Shown here one piece after another: positions 1-9,909 of a DNA stretch of 64,000 nt (positions are counted from its first letter, which is position 1; each line of letters begins with the position of its first letter). The stretch comes from CAVUQH01 sp963774445 (GTDB lineage: Bacteria; Myxococcota_A; Polyangia; Haliangiales; Haliangiaceae). The notes under the pieces were generated by a model, which ran no database searches, was not told where the DNA came from, and was given only the letters and a program-made list of their open reading frames with translations. The stretch covers positions 682,001 to 746,000 of the forward strand of contig CAVZFC010000019.1 of NCBI GenBank assembly GCA_963774445.1. Direction: 5' to 3'. Position numbers and translations under genes: made by a program.

Positions 1-427
1 CCAGCGCGGCCGCCAGGCAGGCGCGGCGGCGCTCGCCGAGCGACAGTCGATCGATGCGGTGGTGCGCCAGCGGCTCGATGCCGAGCTGGGCGCGCATCTC
101 CGCGGGCAGCGGCCGAGCGCGGCGGAGCGCGACCACCAGCGCGATTAGCTCGTCGACCGTGAGGTGCGGCGGCGGGTCGGCGGCCTCGGGCACATAACCC
201 AGCCGCGCCCGCGCGCGAGTTCGCTGGCGGGTGATCGAAGCGCCGTCGATGTCGACGCTGCCGGCGTCCGGTTCCATCACGCCGGCCAGGATCGACAGCA
301 GCGTGCTCTTGCCCGCGCCGTTGGGCCCGACGATGGCGGTGATCGTGCCGGCCTCGCAGGTCAGCCCCAGGCCGTCGAGCACACGGCGGCCGCCCAGGCG
401 CTTCTGCAGATCGTCGACCGCGAGCAC
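1..427 (-). CDS. ABC transporter ATP-binding protein (partial, runs off left edge)
   Basis: This is the N-terminal ~142 residues of an ABC ATPase; the rest lies beyond base 1. Reading leftwards from a GTG at 427, the Walker A motif GPNGAGKST is near residue 32, and the signature loop appears as LSLGERRR, a variant of LSGGQ, close to the window edge. Walker B and the H-loop are outside the window. The start sits one base after the stop of the upstream membrane protein (TGA-C-GTG), so the two are surely cotranscribed and probably translationally coupled. It would power an exporter or ABC-2-type transporter together with that permease. The substrate cannot be told from the sequence. Confidence 0.85.
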   Translation of the reverse strand, partial: MLAVDDLQKRLGGRRVLDGLGLTCEAGTITAIVGPNGAGKSTLLSILAGVMEPDAGSVDIDGASITRQRTRARARLGYVPEAADPPPHLTVDELIALVVALRRARPLPAEMRAQLGIEPLAHHRIDRLSLGERRRACLAAAL

Positions 428-428
428 G

Positions 429-1619
429 TCAGGCTCCCCCGCTGTCGGCGCTGACCAGCAGCGCCGCGGCGCCGCCGCCGAGGGCGAGCAGCGCGATGGC
501 GTCGTCGAGCCAGCTGGAGGCCACGGCGCACGGAATCGCCGCGGCCAGGAGTAGCGCGAGCACGCGCATCGCGTCGACGCGCTCGCGAGCGAGGAAGCGG
601 CGCGAGAGGAACAGCCCCAGCAGCGCCCAGCCGACGGCGGCCGCGATCGCCCCAGCGACGACGCGCACGGCATCGGCCACGCCGAGGTTTCCGACTGCGA
701 CGCACAGGAGGCCGAAGCCAGCCCCGGCGACGATGCCGAGGAACACGAGCGGCGCCGCTGACGCGACCCCGCGAACCACGCCCGAGGTGCCGCCGCTCGC
801 CAGCAACCAGCGAGCGGCGCGCTCGTGATCGGCGGCGGCGATCGCCGCGCTGCCCAGGGCCAGCGCCATCACCGGCGCCGCGATCGCGGCCGCCATCGAC
901 GCCGCCGCGGTGCCCGCGAGCTGATTGGTCCGGATCAGGGCGCCGGCCAGCAACGCGCCGACCGCGACGACGAGCCCGGCGCGCGCCAGCGCCACCGGCC
1001 GCGCGCGGACGATGTGCGCCAGCGTTGCCAGCGCCAGCGCCACCGGAGCGGGACCGGCGATGCCGACCAGCCGCAGGCGTGCGGGTCGCTCCGGCGCCCG
1101 CGCCCACGCCGCCGGCAGCGCGATCGCGCCGATCGCGGCGCCCACGCCGGCCAGGGCCAGCGGCGGCAGCGGCCAGGCCAGCGCCGCCGCCACCGCGACC
1201 ACGGCCAGCGCCACCCGTGCGCGGTCGCCCCAGTCGCGCGGCTGCACCGCCAGCGCCAACGCGACCGCGGCCGACGCCAGCGCCAGGGCGACGCCGGCGA
1301 GCGGAGCCCCGCCGAGGGCCCAGAGCAGCACCACCGGCCATTGCGCGAGCACCGCCAGCCCACCGGGTACGGCCAGCTGCGCGGCGCGCGAGATCGGCAG
1401 CGAGCGCAGATAGCGGGCGGCCGGCGCGCGGACGGCCGCCACCACGGCGGGGCCGACACCGGCCATCCACAGGCCCCACAGCGCCAGCCTCACCTCGCGC
1501 GAACCGGCGGCGGCGACGACGTCGGCCGGGTGCATGCCGGTCGGTCCGAAGACCACCGCGCCGGCGATGCCCAGCGCCGTGTACACCACCCCCAGCTGAC
1601 GCGCCGCCGGGGGCGCCAC
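429..1619 (-). CDS. Polytopic membrane protein, probable ABC transporter permease
   Basis: About 396 residues, almost entirely Ala/Leu/Val/Gly-rich hydrophobic segments separated by short Arg-rich loops, giving perhaps ten or more membrane spans. I recognise no specific permease signature. The assignment rests on hydrophobicity and on the ABC ATPase that starts one base after its stop codon. I chose the GTG at 1619 because it leaves a 34-bp gap to the divergent obg. An in-frame ATG at 1664 would overlap the obg start and add a poorly hydrophobic 15-residue leader. No clear ribosome site decides between them. Confidence 0.6.
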   Translation of the reverse strand: MAPPAARQLGVVYTALGIAGAVVFGPTGMHPADVVAAAGSREVRLALWGLWMAGVGPAVVAAVRAPAARYLRSLPISRAAQLAVPGGLAVLAQWPVVLLWALGGAPLAGVALALASAAVALALAVQPRDWGDRARVALAVVAVAAALAWPLPPLALAGVGAAIGAIALPAAWARAPERPARLRLVGIAGPAPVALALATLAHIVRARPVALARAGLVVAVGALLAGALIRTNQLAGTAAASMAAAIAAPVMALALGSAAIAAADHERAARWLLASGGTSGVVRGVASAAPLVFLGIVAGAGFGLLCVAVGNLGVADAVRVVAGAIAAAVGWALLGLFLSRRFLARERVDAMRVLALLLAAAIPCAVASSWLDDAIALLALGGGAAALLVSADSGGA

Positions 1620-1653
1620 GGCACGGGTCAGGCTGGTAAGCTCCAGACGGCCG

Positions 1654-2671
1654 ATGCAGTTCATCGACGAGGCCAAGATACACGTTAGTGCGGGCGACGG
1701 CGGCAACGGTTGCAGCGCGTTTCGCCGCGAGGCGCACGTCCCGCGGGGCGGTCCGTCCGGCGGCGACGGCGGCGACGGCGGCAGCGTGGTGCTGGTTGCA
1801 GACCCACAGCTGTTCGACCCTGCTCGACTATCGCTACAAGCGCCAGTACAAGGCCGAGCGGGGCGAGGATGGCCGCGGCCGCGATCAGTACGGCAAGAGC
1901 GGCGAGGATCTGCGCCTGCGCGTGCCGGTCGGCACCATGGTCCTGGACGCCGAGAGCGGCGCGCTGATCGCCGACCTGACCGAGCCCGGCGGCGAGGTGG
2001 TGATCGCCCGGGGCGGCATCGGCGGCCGCGGCAACATCCACTTCGCCACCCCGTGGAACCAGGCGCCGCGGGAGTCCGAGCCGGGCACCGAGGGGGAGGC
2101 GCGGGACCTCCGCCTGGAGCTCAAGATGATCGCCGACACGGGCCTCCTGGGTTACCCGAGTGTCGGAAAATCAACTTTTATTTCCCGTATTTCCAAGGCT
2201 CGGCCGAAGATTGCCGACTACCCGTTCACGACCCTTCGGCCCAACCTGGGGGTGGCCGCCCTCACGGACCACCGCACCCTGGTGGTGGCCGACATCCCGG
2301 GGCTGATCGAGGGCGCCGCCGAGGGCGCCGGGCTGGGGCACCAGTTCCTTCGCCACGTCGAGCGGACCGGCGTGCTGCTGCACATCCTCGAGGCCACGGT
2401 CACGGCCGGGCCAGATCGGGAACCTCTCAAGGATTTCGACGTGTTGAATGCCGAGCTGGCGCGCTATGCCCCCGAGTTGGCGAAGAAGGCGCAGGTCGTG
2501 GCGCTCAACAAGATCGACCTGACCGAGACCCGGGAGGCGGCACCGGCGCTGGTCGAGGCGTTCGCCGCGAGGGGGATTCGCCTGCACCTGATGTCGTCGG
2601 CAACCGGGCACGGTGTGACCGAAGTCTTAGAAGAGCTGTGGCGCGCCGTACAAGCGGCGCGCCACGAATAA
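1654..2671 (+). CDS. obg: GTPase Obg (CgtA), ribosome-associated; one-base frameshift
   Basis: Obg is a conserved GTPase involved in late large-subunit ribosome assembly and stress control. The glycine-rich Obg fold starts MQFIDEAKIHVSAGDGG. The G domain shows G1 GYPSVGKST (~residues 165-173), G3 DIPGLIEGA, G4 NKID and G5 SSATGHG. There is no C-terminal OCT extension, and the restored length (338 aa) is usual for the short form. The frame breaks at 1812-1818: the sequence reads GTTCGAC where conserved protein (DPQLSTLLDYRYKRQ) requires GTCGAC, so one T is extra. Removing it makes the gene open end to end. The ATG at 1654 is fixed by the conserved MxFxDEA start; no strong Shine-Dalgarno sequence is visible. 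Confidence 0.95.
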
Positions 2672-2810
2672 CCGTGACCGGGATCGCCGCGGCTGCCCGG
2701 TTCAGTTGCGGCGAATTCCTCGTGATGTTACAACCTGTTACGCAGAACTAGCGCGTGGGACGTGTCGCCGTCCACCGGCCCCGCGCGGACGATCCAAACG
2801 GGGGATTCGA

Positions 2811-3602
2811 ATGCGCTCTTCGAGCAGTGCCGCGCGCGGTGTGACCGCGCTTGCCCTTGCCTCTCTCCTCTTCGCGCTCGCCGCCGAGACGGCGTCCGCA
2901 CAGCCGGCCGATCCCGCGCCGCCCCCCGATCCGGGCGGCAGTGGTGACGCGACGCCAGCGTCGGGCGACACCGCGACGCCAGGCGACACCGCGACGCCGG
3001 GCGACACCGCGACGCCGGGCGACACCGCGACGCCGGGCGATCAGGCCACCGGAACCGGCGACGCCGCGGGCGCCCCCGCCGAGGTGCCGATCAACCTGCG
3101 CCTGCGCCAGCTCGAGCAGCGCGTGCAGGCGCTCAAAGAGCGCGCGTGGCGCGCCAAGGCCCGCGTCGGCATGCTCAAGGAAGCGGTGCTGGGCGGCGGC
3201 ATCGGGGCCAACGCCACGATCGTCCACAAGAACAAGATGGGCAGCTCGTTCCGCCTGGTGAAGCTGGTCTACGCGCTCGACGGCACGCAGATCTTCACCC
3301 GCTCGGACGAAGGGGAGGGGCTGTACAAGCAGAAGAGCATCGACGTCCTCACCGGGCCGGTGGCCCCGGGGAGCCACACGATCAGCGTCTACGCCGCCTA
3401 CCGCGGCCACGGCTACGGCGTCTTCAAGTACCTGAACAAGTACCAGTTCAAGGTCCGCTCCAGCCACACCTTCACCGCCAGCGAGGGCAAGGCCACACGC
3501 ATCGAGGTGGTCGGCTTCGAGAAGGGCGGCGTGACCATGCCGCTGGAAAAGCGCCCGGCGATCGACTTCAAGGTCAGCAGCGCCGAGGGAGCACTGCAAT
3601 AG
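2811..3602 (+). CDS. Secreted Thr/Pro-repeat and coiled-coil protein
   Basis: 263 residues. A signal peptide (~residues 1-30, ending ASAQ) is followed by a Pro/Gly/Asp-rich linker with four tandem GDTATP repeats. Next comes a Leu/Arg/Lys-rich probable coiled coil (~105-135, RQLEQRVQALKER) and a C-terminal domain rich in alternating hydrophobic residues, probably beta. I do not recognise a named family. It is the first gene of a co-oriented run reaching 12,844 and ends one base before the next ATG, so it is probably cotranscribed with the TPR proteins downstream. Periplasmic or outer-membrane-associated location is inferred. An upstream in-frame start would only add a non-signal leader, so ATG 2811 is preferred. 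Confidence 0.75.
   Translation: MRSSSSAARGVTALALASLLFALAAETASAQPADPAPPPDPGGSGDATPASGDTATPGDTATPGDTATPGDTATPGDQATGTGDAAGAPAEVPINLRLRQLEQRVQALKERAWRAKARVGMLKEAVLGGGIGANATIVHKNKMGSSFRLVKLVYALDGTQIFTRSDEGEGLYKQKSIDVLTGPVAPGSHTISVYAAYRGHGYGVFKYLNKYQFKVRSSHTFTASEGKATRIEVVGFEKGGVTMPLEKRPAIDFKVSSAEGALQ
2964..3035 (+). repeat. Four 18-bp tandem repeats inside the coding region
   Basis: Units GGCGACACCGCGACGCCR are repeated four times without a gap at 2964, 2982, 3000 and 3018, with one base difference (A or G at the last position). Each unit encodes GDTATP. A degenerate unit precedes the array and a partial one follows it. The number of units may vary between strains because the repeats are nearly identical. 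Confidence 0.9.
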
Positions 3603-3603
3603 C

Positions 3604-6169
3604 ATGAGCGCCCCACGTCGGACTTCGGCGCGGGGCGCGGCGCTTACCGCCGCAGCCCTGTGCTTGACCCTGGCGCCGCTCGGCGCCCACGCAGACCCGG
3701 TCGACAAGATCGCCAACGATCTGGTCAAGCTGGAGGCCGAGGCCCAGCAGCTGAGCCAGAGCATCCACAAGCCGAACATCAAGGTCGGCGACAAGAACAA
3801 GGCCAACCGGAGGTTGGTTCGACGCCCAGGTGGCGTTCGGCATCGGCAACTACGACGACGCCTCCATCATGCTGTACGACTTCGTGGCCAAGTACCCCAG
3901 CAGCCCGTCGTACGACATGGCGCTGTACTACCTGGCCGAGTCGCTGTTCCTCAAGGGCGACTACTACGCCTCGCGCACCTACTTCGTGAAGCTGGTGACC
4001 GACGTCGGCCCGCGATTGAAGTTCTACCAGCAGGGGCTGGAGCGGCTGATCGAGCTGTCGCTCAAGCTGCGCGACGACGCCAACGTGCAGACCTGGCTGG
4101 ACGCCCTGGACAAGGTGCCCGCGGCCCAGCAGCGCGACTCGGTGCCGTACGTCCGCGGCAAGCACGCCTACTTCTCGGGCAAGTACGACGAGGCGATCCC
4201 GTTCTTCGAGAAGGTACCCAAAGACTCGAAGTACTGGTTCCAGGCCCGCTACTTCCTGGCCGGCACTCACGTGGCCAAGCACGACCTGGTGCCGGCGATC
4301 CGCGCCTACCAGCAGATCCTCGACGCCCCGGCCAAAGACGCCGACGCCAAGAAGGTGGTCGAGCTGACCCACCTGGCGCTGGGCCGGGTCTACTACGAGT
4401 GCGACAATGCCGACGAGTGCGCGGTCCAGCTGTCGGATCAGGACAAGACCAACATCCGCACCAAGTACGAGCGGGCGCAGCTGACCGACAAGCAGCTGGC
4501 CGAGAAGTTCGCCGACGCCCGGCAGAAGAAGCTGTGGGCGGTGGCGATCGACCACTACCTGATGATCTCTCGCCGGTCGGAGCTGTTCGACGAGGCGCTC
4601 TACGAGATCGCCTGGGTCTACGTGAAGAACAAGGCCTACGACAAGGCGCTGCGCGCGCTCGAGCTGCTGGCCCTGTCCGACCCCGACTCGAGCAAGATGC
4701 CCGAGGTGCGGATCCTCGAGGGCAACCTGCGCATCCGCCGCGGCGAGGCGCTGCAGTTCGCCAACAAGGGCAACGCGCAGGAGGAGTACGACCGCGCGTA
4801 CAAGTCGTTCGACGGCACCCGCAAGGTGTTCAAGCCGGCGCACGAGGAGCTCGAGAAGATCATCGCCGAGCACCGCGACCCGCAGATATTCATGGCGCAG
4901 ATCACCGGGCGCACCGAGCAGACGTTCGACGTCAACACCACCATGCCCGAGGTCGCCGCTCAGTGGCTGCGCCGCCAGCCGGACGTCAAGCGGGTGGTCG
5001 GCATCGAGAACGACCTGGGCAGCATCCACGACGAGATCGAAGAGTCCGAGCGCACCATCTCCCGGCTCGAGCAGGCTATGTCGAGCGCGCAGTCGGTCAA
5101 CATCTTCCCCGCCCTGGCCGAGAAGCGGGCGCGCTCGGTGGAGATCCTCGAGAAGGTCTTCGACATGCGCCTGCAGCTGATGAACCACGAGCGCGCGCTG
5201 GTGCTCAAGCACGCCAGCGAGGCCGACAAGGCCGAGCTCGAGCGGCTCGGGCAGGCGCGAGAGGCGGCATTCAACGCCTACAAGGCGCTGCCCAACTCCG
5301 ACGTCAAATACTCCGAGCGCATCACGCTGGCCCGCAGCGAGTACGACCAGCTCGACCAGAAGGCCAACGAGGTCGGCCTGGCGATCGAGACCACCGAGGC
5401 GACCCTGGTGGCGATCGTCAAGTACGTCGAGGATCGGCAGAAGCAGGGGGCCAAGCCGGAGGAGCTCGAGGGGATGGACAAGCCGATCGAGGAGCTCCGC
5501 GGCGAGGTTGACTCGATGAAGTCGGAGCTGGCGTCGATTCGCCGCGACGTGGTGATGGCCCGCGACCGCGCCGGCGTGGGCGACGAGAACGCCGCGGAGG
5601 GCAAGCGCCTGCGCGCCGAGCTGCGCAAGGCGATGGCCGCCGAGCAGGCGCAGATGACCCGTATCGCCGCCACGGTCGGCGGCAGCGACCGCCGCAAGCT
5701 GGATCAGATCGGCATGCTGGCGCTGCGCGCCGACGCGGTGATCGACGTCCTCGACCGCACCAATCACACCATCGACATCACCGTCGACGAGGTGCTGACC
5801 GAGGTGCGCGGCGAGGTGGCCGCGCAGAAGGCGTCGCTGTCGGCGTACAAGCAGGAGTACGAGGAGTACTCGGCCGAGTCGCGGCAGCTGGGCGGCCAGG
5901 TGCTGGCAGCCAACTTCGACGCCGTGCGCGACGACTTCTACGACGTCGTCGTCCGCTCGGACATCGGCGTGATCGACATCTCCTGGGCGCAGCGCGAGTT
6001 TGCCGACAAGACGCTCAAGAAGCTCGAGCTGGACAAGAAGCGCGAGGAGCGGACGCTCCGCGTTGACTTCGACCAGGTGATCAAAGAGGAGCAGGAGGCC
6101 AAGGAAGCTGCCCACGCCAAGAAGGCAGCGGACACCCCCTCCAGCTCCGACCAGGGAGGTGACCAGTGA
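3604..6169 (+). CDS. Periplasmic TPR/coiled-coil protein, GltC-like by position; one-base frameshift
   Basis: The restored protein is 854 residues. It has a signal peptide ending GAHA-DP, then TPR-like helical repeats (for example NYDDASIMLYDFVAKYP and KYDEAIPFFEKVP) over the first ~350 residues. After that come long charged coiled coils, with C-terminal Lys/Glu-rich helices. The frame breaks at 3827-3833, where GTTCGAC stands for an expected GTCGAC; deleting one T joins the signal peptide to the TPR part in one frame, and the length is then a multiple of three. The gene overlaps the next by four bases (GTGA). Its company (large TPR protein, TPR lipoprotein, FHA-TonB protein) resembles the Glt/Agl gliding machinery of Myxococcus. 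The GltC equivalence is inference from order and repeat type only. Confidence 0.75.
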
Positions 6170-9100
6170 GCTCCCGCTCCCTGCTGTGCGCGACCCTCGC
6201 GTTGACGCTGGCGGCCATGGCGGCTCCCGCCGCGGCGCAACCGGCGCCGCCGCCCAACCCCAACGCTCCCAACCCCGGCGATTCGATCCCCGGCGCCCCG
6301 GCGCCGCCGGATCCGCAGCGCGAGGCTTGGCTCGAGGAAGCCGAAACGCTGGCCAGCCGCTACGAGCAGGCCGCCGGTGAGCAGAACTCGCGCATGCGCG
6401 CCCTGCTCCTGCGCGAATACGACCGCCGCCTGTCGCAGCTCAATCAGCGCTACGCCGAGAAGCTGACCAACGCCGAAACGATGAAGCGGCAGCGGCAGCT
6501 CGAGGCGATCGCGCTGCTCGAGAAGTTCATCAAGGACCACCCGCACCACAAGCTCCACACGCCTGACGCCATGTACCGGCTGGCCGCGCTCTACCTGGAC
6601 GAGGCCGAACGGGTGTCGGACGAGTCGGGCGCGATGGTTGACGCCGACTACTCCAAGCCGCTGAAGCTGTGGGAGCGGATCCTCAAGGAGTTCCCCGAGT
6701 ACCGCCAGCGCGGCGCCACGATGTACCTGTACGCCACCTACATCGGCAGCCAGCCGGTCACGGATCCCATCGAGGAGCGACGCTCGATCCAGGTCTACCG
6801 GGCGCTGGTCTGCGCCAACAAGTACGAGCCATTCGGGCCGCCACCGCCGATGCTCGAGCGCGTGGATGTGCAAAAGCGCCTCGAGACCACCACCCTGGTC
6901 AACCCGTACGAGGACTGCACCCCGGTGCCCGGCACCGATCCCGAGCTGGTGCTGTACGGCTGGGTCCGCGGCGTCGGCGCCGCGCACTTTGCCACGCCGG
7001 GTGAGATGGACGAGGCGATCGCCGCCTACTCCCACGGCCTGGGCAACCCGGACCACAAGCTCTACGACGAGGCGCTGTACATGCTGGCCTGGTCGTACTA
7101 CCGGCGCGACCTGCTCGAGAAGGCGCTGGAGCTGTTCGACAAGTCGGTCGTCCGCTACGACAAGGTCGTCGCCGCGGGCGGCAAGCCGGCGCTGAAGCTG
7201 CGCGAGGAAGCGCTGCAGTACATCGCCGTCACGCTGACCGATCCGTGGACCGGCGAGATCGACACCGATCCCGACAAGGCGTGGGAGCGCGCGGTCAACT
7301 TCTACAAGGGCCGCGAGAACGAGCCCCACGTCCACGAGGTTTGGGTAACCCTGGGCAAGGCGTTCGCCGACCTGGGCGGCCCGGCGCTGGACCGCGCCAT
7401 CGACGCCTACCGCAAGGCGATCGGCCCGCCGTGGGAGCTCAACCCGGACAACCCGGTCACCCACATGGAGATCGTCAGGATCTACGAGCGCAAGGGTGAC
7501 AAGGAGGCGGCCAACCGCGAGCGCGCGCTGATCGCCACGCTGTACGCGCCGTGCCCTCCGGATCGCAAGAAGAACCGCGCGCCGGAGGACAAGTGCGGGC
7601 GCTGGTACGAGGCCAACGAGACCAACCGCAAGGCGATGGAGAACTACCATCGCATCGGCGAGAACATGCTCGAGGTTGCCGCGCTGACCACGCACCAGCA
7701 GGCGATTGACAAGCACAACGAGTGGATGGCGGCGGCCGACGGCTCGCCGGAGAAGGCGCAGCTCAAGGTCGATCGGGACCGGCTGTTCAACGAGGCGCTG
7801 GACCACTACCGCGCCTTCATCGAGACCTACCCGGCGTCCAAGAACGTCTACGTCTTCACCTACGGCATCGCCGAGGTGCTGTTCTACCTGGGGCGCTACC
7901 TGGACGAGCCGCTGGCGGACGGCACCGTCGGGCCCGACCAGGAGGGCGCCGTTCGCCACTACGCCTGGGTGCGCGACCACCGCAACCTGTCGAACGAGTT
8001 CTTCGAGGACTCGATCTTCAAGATCGTCAAGTCGTACGAGCTGGCCACCGACGCCATGCTGGCCGCGGGCGAGGGCGGGCTGAAGCCGCTGGAGATCCCG
8101 ACGCTGACCAACGTGCCGCAGCCGCAGCCGATCCCGGCCGAGCACCTGGCGCTGCAGAAGGCCTACGACGACTACGCCACCTACGTGAACCAGGCCGACA
8201 AGGCGCCGCGTATGGGCTTCAACGCCGCGCTGGTGTCGCTGGCCTACTACCACTTCGACGACGCGCTGACCCGCTTCCAAAAGGTGCTCAAGCTGTTCTG
8301 TGGCCGCCCCGAGGCGCTGCGTGCCAAGGAAGCGATGCTGGCGATCTACAGCGCGCGCAACGACGACGCGTCGTTCCGCCGGGTCAACCAGCAGTTCATC
8401 ACCCAGAAGTGCGGCGATGCCAAGGCGCTGGAAGCGGCGCAGACGCAGAACCGCAAGCTGGCGCTGCGTCAGGCCACCCGCCTGGCCGACGAGAACCAGC
8501 TGGCCGAGGCGGCGCAGGCCTACTACCAGTACTTCCACGACGCGCCGCCCGAGGACGACGAGCGCGCCGCGGCGCTGTACAACGCCGCCCAGCTGTACGA
8601 GCAGTCGGGTCAGCCCAAGCGCGCGCTCTACCTGTACAAGGAGTTCTCGACGCGGGCCGAGTCCAAGGACAAGGACAACAAGCTGTTCCACGACAGCCCC
8701 TACCGGCTGCCGGCCGCCATGCTGTACGCCGACTCGTTTGGCAACAGCTACGACTACGCCAACGCGGCCAAGAAGTACCTGGAGATCTACCAGCTGGCGT
8801 CGAGCCCCAAGCGCTACGGCGTCGAGGCGCCCAAGGCCAAGGGCGAAGCGAAGCCGCTCACCTTCGAGGAGATCCGCCGGCAGTCGCTGTTCAACGCCGC
8901 GGCGTTCTTCGAGCTCGACCGCGACTTCGACAAGGCGATCAAGTACTACAAGCAGTACGAGAAGCTCGAGGTTGACCGGCGCAAGAAGGACCGGGCGTCG
9001 TGGGCCGTGGCGCGCATCTACAAGTCGGCCGGCCGCCTGGGCGACCTGGAGTCGGCCTGGAGCTCGTGGCGCAAGAAGTACGGCAACGACAAGGGCAACG

Positions 9101-9804
9101 AGCTCGACAAAGTCACGAGCTACTACGAGCTGGTCAAGCTGTACGACAGGCGCAACGGCAGCTCGAACCACCGCAAGGCCGAGAGTCTGCGCAAGGACAC
9201 GGTCAAGGCGTGGGAGGGGATCAACTGGGACAACGTCGATCCGCTACAGCGGGTGCAGGCGGCAAAGATGGCCGGTGAGTGCGACTTCTACTTCGCCGAG
9301 CAGACCTATCAGAAGAAGTGGGTGACGGCCAAAATCAGCACGCGCGCGCGCGACGTGAAGGCGGCCAAGAAGCTGATCGACGGCCTGCAAAAAGTCGCGG
9401 TTGACACCATCAAGCAGTTCGACGACGTCGGCGCCAAGTACAAGCGCTACACCCTGGAATACCTGGCGGCCGGCAACGTGCGCATCGGCGAGATCTACCT
9501 GGACTACAACTCCAAGGTGTTCAACATGCCGACGCCCAAGGACATCCTGGCCAAGGACAAGAAGAACCCGGGCTTCATCGGCGCCTACGAGCAGGCCCTG
9601 ACCAAGCAACTGGACAAGCTGGGGTACCGCGACATCGCCAAGAAATCGTTCCTCGAGGTGGTCAACGTGGCAAAGGACCCCAACGTGGTCATCCCCAAGC
9701 AGTGGGTGGCCCTGGCCAAGGACCAGCTCAACAAGGAGTTCACCGACATCCCCGAGTTCCCCATCCTCAACGAGGAGCTGACCGAGGGGACCCAGGAACC
9801 CTAG
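6166..9804 (+). CDS. Very large periplasmic TPR protein, AgmU/GltD-like
   Basis: 1212 residues, starting at GTG 6166 behind a good GGGAGGTG ribosome site and overlapping the previous stop. A signal peptide (ending PAAAQ) and a Pro-rich linker precede many TPR-like units spread over the whole length (examples: KLYDEALYMLAWSYYRRDLLEKA and KRALYLYKEFSTRAES). Several carry the W/Y-A-Y pattern typical of secreted TPR proteins. AgmU (GltD) of Myxococcus xanthus is a TPR protein of similar size that helps build the trans-envelope gliding complex; size, repeat type and gene order match, but the sequence identity was not computed. The reading frame is intact. Confidence 0.75.
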   Translation: MSSRSLLCATLALTLAAMAAPAAAQPAPPPNPNAPNPGDSIPGAPAPPDPQREAWLEEAETLASRYEQAAGEQNSRMRALLLREYDRRLSQLNQRYAEKLTNAETMKRQRQLEAIALLEKFIKDHPHHKLHTPDAMYRLAALYLDEAERVSDESGAMVDADYSKPLKLWERILKEFPEYRQRGATMYLYATYIGSQPVTDPIEERRSIQVYRALVCANKYEPFGPPPPMLERVDVQKRLETTTLVNPYEDCTPVPGTDPELVLYGWVRGVGAAHFATPGEMDEAIAAYSHGLGNPDHKLYDEALYMLAWSYYRRDLLEKALELFDKSVVRYDKVVAAGGKPALKLREEALQYIAVTLTDPWTGEIDTDPDKAWERAVNFYKGRENEPHVHEVWVTLGKAFADLGGPALDRAIDAYRKAIGPPWELNPDNPVTHMEIVRIYERKGDKEAANRERALIATLYAPCPPDRKKNRAPEDKCGRWYEANETNRKAMENYHRIGENMLEVAALTTHQQAIDKHNEWMAAADGSPEKAQLKVDRDRLFNEALDHYRAFIETYPASKNVYVFTYGIAEVLFYLGRYLDEPLADGTVGPDQEGAVRHYAWVRDHRNLSNEFFEDSIFKIVKSYELATDAMLAAGEGGLKPLEIPTLTNVPQPQPIPAEHLALQKAYDDYATYVNQADKAPRMGFNAALVSLAYYHFDDALTRFQKVLKLFCGRPEALRAKEAMLAIYSARNDDASFRRVNQQFITQKCGDAKALEAAQTQNRKLALRQATRLADENQLAEAAQAYYQYFHDAPPEDDERAAALYNAAQLYEQSGQPKRALYLYKEFSTRAESKDKDNKLFHDSPYRLPAAMLYADSFGNSYDYANAAKKYLEIYQLASSPKRYGVEAPKAKGEAKPLTFEEIRRQSLFNAAAFFELDRDFDKAIKYYKQYEKLEVDRRKKDRASWAVARIYKSAGRLGDLESAWSSWRKKYGNDKGNELDKVTSYYELVKLYDRRNGSSNHRKAESLRKDTVKAWEGINWDNVDPLQRVQAAKMAGECDFYFAEQTYQKKWVTAKISTRARDVKAAKKLIDGLQKVAVDTIKQFDDVGAKYKRYTLEYLAAGNVRIGEIYLDYNSKVFNMPTPKDILAKDKKNPGFIGAYEQALTKQLDKLGYRDIAKKSFLEVVNVAKDPNVVIPKQWVALAKDQLNKEFTDIPEFPILNEELTEGTQEP

Positions 9805-9909
9805 GGGCAGACAATGATCGGAGCCGTGATGCAACCCGCGGATGACACGACCGTTTTTCGGCCCTTGTTTCAAGTAGATCGGACGGCGCCGGCGCGCGTT
9901 TCGAACTGG

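Noticed and set aside
3779..6115. A ~780-codon minus-strand open frame opposite the first TPR gene
   Set aside because: Leu/Val/Asp-rich antisense shadow without signal peptide or domain.
5938..9171. A >1000-codon open frame on the minus strand opposite the large TPR gene
   Set aside because: It is Leu/Val/Arg/Gln-rich with no domain, an expected mirror of GC-rich plus-strand codons; the plus strand encodes clear TPR proteins.
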